Assembly: GCA_018695085.1 (NCBI GenBank)
Contig: JABHOU010000495.1
Coordinates: 1 to 6,921, forward strand
Source of the DNA: Opitutia bacterium
GTDB taxonomy: Bacteria; Verrucomicrobiota; Verrucomicrobiia; Opitutales; Seribacteraceae
Reading direction: 5' to 3'
DNA length: 6,921 nt
Of this stretch, positions 1-6,221 are shown one piece after another. Both the position numbers and the translations under genes were made by a program. The notes beneath the pieces were generated by a model, which was not told the origin of the DNA, did not search any database, and saw only the letters and a program-made list of their open reading frames with translations. Each line of letters begins with the position of its first letter. Position 1 is the first letter of the stretch.

Positions 1-2
1 AC

Positions 3-1349
3 CCCTATCCGAGCTACGGGCCGTCAACTGTCGAGGCACACGCCTTCACCTTCGAGGAAAACTTGGCGGGATCCACTCTCGTTCACGAAGCCAACGCCAG
101 CATCACTCTCTCCGGCAACGTCGAATGGAGCGAACCCTTCCTTCTGCAGGACCGCATCCTGTACGGATCCACAGTGACTAATCATCTTTACGATTCCAAG
201 GATACTTGGCGAATCGTGAACTCGGACGTAAACTCCAGTCTCCATGGATTCGACCTTTCGGACCCGGAGAACCCCAAGACCCTCCCCACGGCATCACTGC
301 CTGGTCTGCTAGCAGGCGTGCACCAACTGGAAGAAGGCTCCCAAGAAGCCTACCTTTTCGCAGAAAGCAAGGATACCTCCATCGGCATCTACCGCCCCAT
401 GCCCGTCATCCTCGACGACGACTCCGGAGAATACCAGACCAGACCGGAGACCGAGCGTTATGGACGCTCCTTGACCGCTTGCGCCTACGACGGCACCCAG
501 GCCTACTATCTCGATGAACTCGACCTATCGGGCACCTCGGGCCCGCTCGCCGTGGCAAAAGGCAACGTCTTTGTCGGTCTGTCGAACTCGCAGTCCCCGG
601 GAGTCGATGGCTACCGAATAGACGAGTCGGGCCTCTTCGCCAAGACGTCAGCCTTGCTCAGAGGTGAAAATTTCTCGGAGCTGGCAACCGACGGCTCCTA
701 CCTGATCGGACGGACGAACAACGGCGTCCGAGTGGCCGACCTCCACCAAGTCGACTCCCCGTACGAGTGGCCCAACCCCACGCTATCGGGAAACCTCTAC
801 CCGACAATTAAACATTTCGTCTCGTCCGACGACGGCATTCGCATACCCGTGGGGAACTATGGCGTTGAGTATCTGAGCACTCCCCCATCCACGGAACGGC
901 GAACCCTTCAAGCCCGCCGTTCGGGCACGGTCGAAAGCTGGCCGGTTCTGGACGAATCCCTATTCCGCGTATTCAAGGCAGACGAGGTTCCCATCTCACT
1001 CGCCCACGCCTCCTCGCCCGGATGGAAATTTCGCCCGGACTCAGCACTCGACCAAAATGCCACCTCGCTGGAAGCCCATTGGAAAAGCCTGCCTTGGTTT
1101 GGTTTTTTCCACGCCCGGAGTTACCCGTGGATCTACCATGCCCGCCTTGGCTGGACCTATATTTCCGAAAGCGAGGGAAACGCACTCTGGATCTGGCGAG
1201 CAAAGAGCGGTTGGCTCTGGACGCGACCGGATCTCTACCCTCACCTTTATAACCATGCAACCACCGCCTGGACATATATCGACCTTCAAGCACCCTCCAA
1301 CACCGTCCGTCTCTACGATCGCTCCGACAAGGACTGGAAAACGGAATAG
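3..1349 (+). CDS. Beta-propeller-like protein with aromatic-rich C-terminal domain (5' end missing)
   Basis: The reading frame is open from the left edge, so the true start and any signal peptide lie outside; 448 residues are visible up to a TAG stop. A TTG codon at 63 is only an internal codon. The first three quarters look like beta-propeller blades: short beta-rich segments with a motif resembling LVIVD repeats (DLSDPENP at 252-275) and blade-like stretches such as GYRIDESGLF. From about 1080 to the end the protein changes to a Trp/Tyr-rich module (PWFGFF, YPWIYH, LGWTYI, LWIWR, SGWLWT, YPHLYN, WTYI). I know this pattern from the C-termini of many large, probably exported Opitutae proteins; its function is unknown to me. 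A surface or secreted binding role is inference. The gene converges on the MetK-like gene with only 5 bases between stops and no clear terminator. That it is a real gene is very likely; the exact family is uncertain. Confidence 0.8.
   Translation, partial: PYPSYGPSTVEAHAFTFEENLAGSTLVHEANASITLSGNVEWSEPFLLQDRILYGSTVTNHLYDSKDTWRIVNSDVNSSLHGFDLSDPENPKTLPTASLPGLLAGVHQLEEGSQEAYLFAESKDTSIGIYRPMPVILDDDSGEYQTRPETERYGRSLTACAYDGTQAYYLDELDLSGTSGPLAVAKGNVFVGLSNSQSPGVDGYRIDESGLFAKTSALLRGENFSELATDGSYLIGRTNNGVRVADLHQVDSPYEWPNPTLSGNLYPTIKHFVSSDDGIRIPVGNYGVEYLSTPPSTERRTLQARRSGTVESWPVLDESLFRVFKADEVPISLAHASSPGWKFRPDSALDQNATSLEAHWKSLPWFGFFHARSYPWIYHARLGWTYISESEGNALWIWRAKSGWLWTRPDLYPHLYNHATTAWTYIDLQAPSNTVRLYDRSDKDWKTE
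1080..1346 (+). other. Trp/Tyr-rich C-terminal domain, region of the propeller-like protein
   Basis: About 89 codons with an unusually high density of Trp, Tyr and Phe arranged in short repeated units of the form W-hydrophobic-Y/W followed by LGW or SGW, with paired YPWIY / YPHLY segments. It sits at the extreme C-terminus, after the propeller-like part, which suggests a separately folding terminal module rather than a blade. Its recurrence on otherwise unrelated verrucomicrobial proteins is from memory and not checked here. Anchoring or sorting is one possible role, but nothing in the sequence proves it. Confidence 0.55.
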
Positions 1350-1354
1350 GTCAT

Positions 1355-2503
1355 TCACCTTTCCCAAGACAAATCGGAGTTTTGGAAGTAGCCCGCCAGA
1401 GCCACTTTTGGCCAATTGACGATCCCAAGATCGAGATCCCTGAAGATAACGTCGATGCCAAACCAGTCACGGGGAGGCAACTGATTAGCCGCAAGTTCTT
1501 TCCACCCACCGGCGTGTCGCAAATGGGCTTCCACAAGAAAAGGCTCAGCTTCTCCCGGAGACCAACCAAGACGAACGCGAGCGGGCACGCAGTGTGCCTG
1601 GCATAGGCGCTTGGCGAGTTGGCGAGCCCGCAGTGGACCTACCCGGTCTATCTTGTGCGGATCCTTCCCGCAGAGGGCTCCTCCGCCAATCGGAACCGCG
1701 GGTCCATAGTGGTCCACCACCAGTTTTTTGCCACTCAGTCCATTGTCGCCTTGGGGACCGCCTTGGCAAAAGTCACCCGCGCCGTTGAGATAAAACTTCT
1801 CGATCCCAAAGGTTGAGGATAGCCCAGTCAACCCAGACTGTTTCTCGAGCACGCTCAAGGTGTCTGCGAGAAAGGGAAACAGTTTCCGGTACTGCAGTTC
1901 GTAATCGATTCCCTTGCGGTGCTGCAGACTGACGGTGAGGCGCTCCCAATCCCAACTCGTCGACGAACCATTCTCGATCCGGCGAAGAATTGGCAAAACC
2001 TTGAGATCGGGTCCGAAGTCGCGAACCCTGTGCGAGCGCCAAGCCTCCAAGCTACGCCCGATTCGATTGGCAAGCCAATGAACTGCGGGCAGGTAATTGG
2101 TCTCGGGCGAGTCCTCCGCAAATCCGAGGACAATGTTCTGGTCGTCGGACAGGGAGCGAATTTCATCCTCTTCCTCGGACAATTCCTCGATACAGGTCGA
2201 AATCTTCACCTTGAGGTCTTCCGGTCGGGGTCCCCAGTGCTTACCATAACCCGCTTCCTTATAAACCAGACGAACTAAAGAATCGATCTGTTCCGTTGCA
2301 TTTTCCGAATTCAACGGCACTCCTGCCACCCGACCGTCCACGAACACCTCGTCGTCATGAACGGCGACCTCCACCCCCACTAGCGCTCGCTGATTTTGGC
2401 GTATCGCCCAAGCGACGATTTTCTCGACCACGGCGTCCGCAAGACGATCGGGATGACCATAGGAAACGTATTCGGCAAAATGTAAACTGGTGTCTTGGTT
2501 CAT
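1355..2503 (-). CDS. Divergent S-adenosylmethionine synthetase (MetK) homologue
   Basis: A 382-residue protein, close to the usual MetK length of about 384. True MetK makes S-adenosylmethionine from ATP and methionine and hydrolyses the resulting tripolyphosphate. MetK landmarks appear in order: GHPDR at 16-20 (usual GHPDK), E45 in the place of the metal/methionine-site Glu, D121-Q122 in the place of GAGDQG, PDLK at 165-168, the GGPQGDNGLSG loop at 248-258, KK at 259-260 (usual RK), and GGGALCGKDPHKID at 273-286, which keeps both Lys and the final Asp. The end (LSWER) matches the normal FPWEK-type terminus. Odd points are Lys to Arg in GHPDK, Arg to Lys in the GRK motif, loss of glycines in GAGDQG, and a shorter acidic loop before it. 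It is therefore a paralogue, with activity or substrate uncertain, and I give no metK symbol. It is the last gene of the four-gene operon, 21 bases after the VWA gene stop. The ATG at 2503 has no good Shine-Dalgarno, so reinitiation after the upstream stop is plausible. Confidence 0.88.
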   Translation of the reverse strand: MNQDTSLHFAEYVSYGHPDRLADAVVEKIVAWAIRQNQRALVGVEVAVHDDEVFVDGRVAGVPLNSENATEQIDSLVRLVYKEAGYGKHWGPRPEDLKVKISTCIEELSEEEDEIRSLSDDQNIVLGFAEDSPETNYLPAVHWLANRIGRSLEAWRSHRVRDFGPDLKVLPILRRIENGSSTSWDWERLTVSLQHRKGIDYELQYRKLFPFLADTLSVLEKQSGLTGLSSTFGIEKFYLNGAGDFCQGGPQGDNGLSGKKLVVDHYGPAVPIGGGALCGKDPHKIDRVGPLRARQLAKRLCQAHCVPARVRLGWSPGEAEPFLVEAHLRHAGGWKELAANQLPPRDWFGIDVIFRDLDLGIVNWPKVALAGYFQNSDLSWER

Positions 2504-2524
2504 AAACTGCGGTATTTGATGGTT

Positions 2525-3982
2525 TTACTCAAAGGGAGGAAGTTCGCGTATTTCGGATGCATGTGGGAGCAGGTCGTTCGCGTATCCCTGGTCGACAAGA
2601 CCTATGTAAAGCTTCACTTTCCTCTCCTTCCAGACATTGAGATCATTCCGGTTGGGTTGCCCGACGTAACCATCGGTCAGGACGACCACCCGTTTGGGTG
2701 TCTCGGATTTTGGCAGGTTCACCAAATGAGAATACACGCAGGCAATATCCGTGCCACCGGTGTTCTGAAGATTTTGCTTATCGAAGGGTATCCTCGGCTC
2801 CACCTCGTCAATCACGGTGCTGAAGACAAAGAGTTTCACCTCTCCTTTTCGATGAGGTTCACGCAGGGCGGTCGTAAGGCTTGGCAAGACCTCCCACATC
2901 GATCCACTTATATCCAAATAAACGAAGGCCATATCGCGAGGAGTAAGCTGACGACGATGGTGCTTGCACTTCACGTCAAAGAAAAAGGGGCGAAAACCAA
3001 GGGCTATCTCCAAACCCGGGGCTCGACGGTCGTCAAGCTGGGGCAATGGGGTGCGCGCTTCCTGAATGGCTTCGTTTCTTTCCCATGACCTATTGCGGGA
3101 GTTCCCGTGCTTCAAGATACCCGCCTTGCCGAACAACTTGCGGAGCTCCCGATGAAACTTAGCCTGCGGGTTGCGTCCTTCCTGCAAGAAGAAGTCGCTC
3201 GGACTCCTCCCGTCGTCGCGGCCGGATATCGGCTTGTCCGGCGGTGGCCACTTCTCCACGATTTTGCGGACGACGTCCTGCACGGCATCATCGGAAAGAA
3301 CAGCCTCGTCCAGTTCGCCCGATAGGGAGTCTCCGGAATGGTCGCCCAAAAGCACTACGCCTTCGAAAAACTTATCCGGTTCCTCGCTCGGCACGATTAC
3401 CCGCAGGCATCTGGAGACCGCCTTGAACACGTCGTGGTAAGTGACGTTCGAATTGTCTTCCCGAGATCCCCCGTACAACAGTTCGATCACCGTAACCTCG
3501 GCCGGGCGAGCATCCTCCCGCATCTCGATTTCCTCTCCCACGCGCCAGTCCGGCGGCGGACGAAGTAAACGACCTGGAAAACTGTCCCAGTCGTTCAGTT
3601 TGCAGAAAAACTCACTGTAGACGGGTTCGGAAAACTCGTGACAGAGCATTGAGTTTATTACCGCGTCGAAGACAAAATTGTGGAGGGGAGTGATCCGCTC
3701 GAACAACCGGGTGTGACCCAAGATGACGTGGTATAGCTCGTGCATCACAAGCATGAAGAGGTGCTCGTCCCGCTGGCAGTGCTCCTCCACGAACTCGGGA
3801 TTCAAGTGCATCCGCGGCTTGGCCCGACACTCCACGCAGGCAGTCGGACTAAGGTCGCTTTCCACCACGTCCATCAACTGGAGCAAGCGATCCATCTGAT
3901 AGCCTGCGGCGGGCAGCACGTTGAAAATCCGAAGCCGAAGATCGCTGGAACCGCTGGTTATATTCCCAAAAAAAGTGGTCAT
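2525..3982 (-). CDS. Metallopeptidase-like plus VWA-like protein (DUF2201 type)
   Basis: A 485-residue protein with two recognisable parts. The N-terminal part has a zincin motif, HELYH at 81-85 followed by H90, then HNFVFDAVINSML at 101-113, in which D106 sits where this family usually has a third metal ligand. The C-terminal part (about 350-485) is a VWA-like domain with a complete metal-ion-dependent adhesion site: DISGS at 357-361, NTGGTD at 407-412 and LTDG at 435-438. The middle (about 140-345) is less conserved and charged. This order matches the DUF2201 N-terminal putative metallopeptidase plus VWA-like families. Proteins of this kind sit beside MoxR ATPases, where the VWA part is thought to recruit the substrate or cofactor target; peptidase activity is inferred from the motif only. 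The ATG at 3982 is chosen because it overlaps the preceding stop as ATGA and has a purine-rich ribosome site (AAGGAAAGGAAGAGA). A TTG 43 codons upstream would lie deep inside the previous gene. No signal peptide or membrane segment is seen, so it is probably cytoplasmic. Confidence 0.9.
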   Translation of the reverse strand: MTTFFGNITSGSSDLRLRIFNVLPAAGYQMDRLLQLMDVVESDLSPTACVECRAKPRMHLNPEFVEEHCQRDEHLFMLVMHELYHVILGHTRLFERITPLHNFVFDAVINSMLCHEFSEPVYSEFFCKLNDWDSFPGRLLRPPPDWRVGEEIEMREDARPAEVTVIELLYGGSREDNSNVTYHDVFKAVSRCLRVIVPSEEPDKFFEGVVLLGDHSGDSLSGELDEAVLSDDAVQDVVRKIVEKWPPPDKPISGRDDGRSPSDFFLQEGRNPQAKFHRELRKLFGKAGILKHGNSRNRSWERNEAIQEARTPLPQLDDRRAPGLEIALGFRPFFFDVKCKHHRRQLTPRDMAFVYLDISGSMWEVLPSLTTALREPHRKGEVKLFVFSTVIDEVEPRIPFDKQNLQNTGGTDIACVYSHLVNLPKSETPKRVVVLTDGYVGQPNRNDLNVWKERKVKLYIGLVDQGYANDLLPHASEIRELPPFE

Positions 3983-4575
3983 TCTCTTCCTTTCCTTGAA
4001 TTCTTTTTTACAAGTGGGCGCAACATGGCCGCAGTTATCTTCTTCGGAGTTTTTTGCCCGGACATGCGAGGATCGTCGAAAATCAAATAAACTTCCAGCA
4101 AGGCGTCCCAAGTGTAGTCGGGCGGACGAGACGAAAGAAACAAGTTACCCACCGACCTAGCCAGAATCCCGACAGTCAGGGCTAGGTCAACGCACAGATG
4201 CGACAAGTGCATCGTGGACTCCAACCTTTGTCTTCTATAGTTTTCAAAGGTATCGCATTTTCCGATCAGCACTCCGCCCAATTCGGCAACAGCCTGATCG
4301 GCCGACTTCAAGGAAACGCCCTGACCCGCCAACCAACTGCGGATGCTCTCGGGCGAGCATCCGGAGAACAGTTGATTCAGTTCTTTGTCTCCGGGGACCA
4401 TGAAACCCGAGAACCCGCTGAACAGTAGCCAATGCCGGAAACTTACCAAAGTAGCCTTGTAAACCGGGCGCGTGCGATAATGGACGGTCGTGCGCGGAGG
4501 AACGCTCATGTTGTGCAGGATACTCCGCGATATGCCGACAACGATATCCGGAGCCACGTGGGAGGATCGGCTCAC
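3979..4575 (-). CDS. Unrecognised 198-residue protein between MoxR and VWA genes
   Basis: I do not recognise this family. The protein has 198 residues, with a hydrophobic/aromatic patch (SFRHWLLFSGFSGFMVPG, about 45-62), a probable helical middle (about 75-145, including SPESIRSWLAGQGVSLKSAD, which resembles a small helical recognition segment), a Cys/His-containing stretch (TMHLSHLCVDLALTVGILAR, 121-140), and a basic tail (KKITAAMLRPLVKKNSRKGRE). The aromatic patch and the LALTVGIL stretch are too short or too interrupted for me to call membrane helices. The start is GTG at 4575: it overlaps the MoxR stop as GTGA and has a perfect AGGAGG seven bases upstream. An internal ATG at 4509 is a weaker alternative. 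Its stop overlaps the VWA gene start as ATGA, so it is translationally coupled on both sides. This placement suggests an adaptor or obligate partner of the MoxR/VWA pair, which is inference. Confidence 0.82.
   Translation of the reverse strand: MSRSSHVAPDIVVGISRSILHNMSVPPRTTVHYRTRPVYKATLVSFRHWLLFSGFSGFMVPGDKELNQLFSGCSPESIRSWLAGQGVSLKSADQAVAELGGVLIGKCDTFENYRRQRLESTMHLSHLCVDLALTVGILARSVGNLFLSSRPPDYTWDALLEVYLIFDDPRMSGQKTPKKITAAMLRPLVKKNSRKGRE
3985..3997 (-). promoter_or_regulatory. Ribosome binding site of the metallopeptidase/VWA gene
   Basis: Reading the minus strand, AAGGAAAGGAAGA lies just before the ATG at 3982, with an AGGA core five bases from the start codon. It lies inside the 3' end of the 198-residue gene and, together with the ATGA overlap, fixes the start of the VWA gene. 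Confidence 0.7.
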
Positions 4576-6128
4576 TTCTCACCCTCCTCGGCGGATTGCG
4601 CAGGAACTTCCAGTTCAATGCGATCCAAGTCGAGCTTCTTCCATTGCGAAAGAAAAAACTTGAGCACTTCCTCGGGAGAGCTTCGGAGGTAACCGTCAGG
4701 CAACAAGCCGTAGAGCAGGTTGCGTGCATAACGATCGCGTATCAGCGTAACTCCATCGAAAGAAACGATGCTGGCGATTTCACGCAGTACGTGGGCAAGG
4801 GCTCCGCGCACCGTGCTCTTCCCCTTCAACGGCACGAGCACTCGGGAAACCTCCTGAGCCAAGGTCTCCACAACGGTACCCGGAACATTGCGATCAAGAC
4901 CGAACCGCAAGTAGGCTGCAAGCGCCGTCGCCGTCCTCAACCCTCCGTCGTCCTGAGAAGCAACGGCCTCGAGAATCACCTTTCCTAAGTCGAAATCGCT
5001 CAGCTTGTCTCCCAAGCCGGCAGCCACCGCAAGACGATCCAGAGGATCGGGAGTCTCTAGAATCTGCTTCCATGGATCGTCGTCGTCGAGCTTTATCAAC
5101 TCCCATGCTTGCCGATGGGCGGTCGCCAGTCTGGCATAGTCCACCGAGGTTTCTCCCGCCAGTTGAGGAATGGAATGAAGCAAGGCGGTCAAGGCTGATT
5201 CCTCCCACTCCACTCCGACCGCATCCACTTCTTTCGCCAACTGAGCCAAGACCACTCGAGCCGCTTGCACGGCCAATACGTTCCGGTGCAAAGTGGTCAT
5301 CCTGCGGGCTGAAAGGTAGAGGTCGGCTAGCGCAAGATTCTTCTCCAACTGAATCAGGTATTCGGTTAATCCGTCGGGAGGATTCGCTTGCAACCCGACG
5401 TAGACCCTGCGGGCCTCGGCAAGCACTTCGCGAGGCTTGACCGCGAAATCGAGTCGCCCCTTGAACTGGTCTCCCAGTATGCGACGCTTCTCATCCTTCC
5501 GAAAGTCGCCCCATTCTGGGACTGAGACGAGGAACCCAAAGCGATCGGCGAGGGCCGGGTCCAAGGGTTCCGCCCCCAGATAAGCCTCCTCATCGTCATC
5601 TCCCGGAGGCGGGTTCATGGCCGCCCAACGATAACGTAGTTTCTCGAGTTTCACCCCTTGAACGCGCCGCTCGTGCACGATGGGGAAGAGCTTGTTCTGC
5701 AACTCGGGCTTGGTTCGGTTTATCTCGTCGAGGAAAACCACCTCGGCGTCCCAGATTGCCGCCGGAGTGGAGATATAGCGGAGCGACTGCTTGTCCTCGG
5801 TCGGTATGGGAAATCCCACGAGGTCGTCGAAGTTGAGCAAGCTGGCGTTGTAACACCTGAATTCCAGTTCGAGAGCTTCCGCCAAACGTTCCAGCAGAAA
5901 ACTTTTGGCCGCCCCGTGGCGCCCCACAAGCAGGAGGGGTTCCTCCGATGCGAGGGCCGCCAGAATGACGGATTCTAGTTTCTCCCAGCCCTCGAGGCCC
6001 AAGGCTTTCGTGAGCACGCCTGGGCCATGGCGTATGACCCCGGACTTCCTCTTGGCAACGGGCTTTGCAGCCTTGCGGGTTTTAGAAACCGCGGATTTCG
6101 CGGAACGGACGATTTTCGTGACAGGCAT
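4572..6128 (-). CDS. MoxR-family AAA+ ATPase with basic N-terminal tail
   Basis: A 518-residue protein, longer than the usual MoxR length of about 320-350. Residues 1-32 are rich in Lys, Ala and Arg and probably disordered. The AAA+ core follows: Walker A GRHGAAKS at 69-76, the MoxR-typical LLNFDDLVGFPIP at 97-109, Walker B VVFLDEINR at 130-138, sensor 1 in AAMNPP at 169-174, the DPALADRF segment at 190-197 with the arginine-finger candidate R196, and a sensor-2-like SARR at 273-276. Residues from about 345 to 518 form an extra helical C-terminal region that I cannot assign. MoxR ATPases form hexamers that use ATP to remodel or load metal or cofactor into partner proteins, usually with a VWA protein such as the one encoded two genes downstream. 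This is the first gene of the operon; its TGA overlaps the next start as GTGA. The ATG at 6128 has only a weak purine stretch (GAAAGAAAA) upstream and no real Shine-Dalgarno. All ATPase motifs look intact, so an active enzyme is expected. It is probably cytoplasmic. Confidence 0.93.
   Translation of the reverse strand: MPVTKIVRSAKSAVSKTRKAAKPVAKRKSGVIRHGPGVLTKALGLEGWEKLESVILAALASEEPLLLVGRHGAAKSFLLERLAEALELEFRCYNASLLNFDDLVGFPIPTEDKQSLRYISTPAAIWDAEVVFLDEINRTKPELQNKLFPIVHERRVQGVKLEKLRYRWAAMNPPPGDDDEEAYLGAEPLDPALADRFGFLVSVPEWGDFRKDEKRRILGDQFKGRLDFAVKPREVLAEARRVYVGLQANPPDGLTEYLIQLEKNLALADLYLSARRMTTLHRNVLAVQAARVVLAQLAKEVDAVGVEWEESALTALLHSIPQLAGETSVDYARLATAHRQAWELIKLDDDDPWKQILETPDPLDRLAVAAGLGDKLSDFDLGKVILEAVASQDDGGLRTATALAAYLRFGLDRNVPGTVVETLAQEVSRVLVPLKGKSTVRGALAHVLREIASIVSFDGVTLIRDRYARNLLYGLLPDGYLRSSPEEVLKFFLSQWKKLDLDRIELEVPAQSAEEGEK
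4583..4588 (-). promoter_or_regulatory. Perfect Shine-Dalgarno for the GTG start of the 198-residue gene
   Basis: The minus strand reads AGGAGG, a seven-base spacer (GTGAGAA), then GTG at 4575-4573. It lies in the last codons of the MoxR gene. A full-consensus site at optimal spacing supports the GTG start over the internal ATG at 4509. Confidence 0.8.
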
Positions 6129-6169
6129 GGCGGACGTTTTCTTTCGGGTTTACGCGCCTCGCCCGACCG

Positions 6170-6185
6170 ACCGGCCTTCGCCGGT
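6170..6185 (-). repeat. Hairpin 1 in the MoxR operon leader
   Basis: This is a perfect 6-bp inverted repeat, ACCGGC/GCCGGT, around a 4-base loop (GAAG in the minus-strand RNA), 42 bases upstream of the MoxR start codon. It shares the CCGG core with the hairpin at 6207-6221, so the two could form alternative pairings. Its function is unknown; an RNA-level regulatory role is inference. Confidence 0.45.
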
Positions 6186-6196
6186 AATCGTTTGAC

Positions 6197-6221
6197 AAAA
6201 AACTTGCCCGGAAAAGCCGGG
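6197..6221 (-). terminator. Terminator-like hairpin with T-run upstream of the MoxR gene
   Basis: On the minus strand CCCGG-CTTTT-CCGGG (6221-6207) is followed after CAAG by TTTTTT (6202-6197), then the leader toward the MoxR start at 6128. The shape is that of a weak intrinsic terminator: a 5-bp GC stem, 5-base loop and short U-tract after a 4-base gap. No same-strand gene lies upstream in the window, so it would act inside the operon leader as an attenuator if the promoter lies to its right. It may equally be chance, because the stem is short. Confidence 0.35.

Larger units (their letters stand above)
1355..6128 (-). other. Four-gene operon: MoxR ATPase, orphan protein, zincin-VWA, MetK-like
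   Basis: Four same-strand genes follow with spacings of -4, -4 and +21 bases. The two 4-base stop/start overlaps and the lack of any intergenic space for promoters make one polycistronic message very likely. The genes flanking the group face the other way, so the unit is clearly bounded: 5 bases to a convergent gene on one side and a 345-base divergent spacer on the other. No consensus promoter could be assigned with confidence upstream of 6128. Confidence 0.88.

Noticed and set aside
1322..1379. CTCCGA (1322-1327) and TCGGAG followed by TTTT (1374-1383) as a terminator for the propeller-like gene
   Set aside because: The 6-bp arms are 46 bases apart, the structure lies mostly inside two coding regions, and the loop is far too long for an intrinsic terminator.
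2495..3088. Plus-strand open frame of 197 codons opposite the VWA gene
   Set aside because: It is antisense to a gene with clear conserved motifs, gives no recognisable domain, and is explained by the codon bias of the opposite strand.
3983..4111. Longer form of the metallopeptidase/VWA protein starting at a TTG at 4111
   Set aside because: It would overlap the 198-residue gene by 133 bases and lacks a ribosome site, whereas ATG 3982 has an ATGA overlap, a ribosome site and a family-like N-terminus.
6192..6220. TTGACA at 6192-6197 as a plus-strand -35 box
   Set aside because: No -10-like sequence lies 15-19 bases downstream; the region there is GC-rich hairpin sequence.
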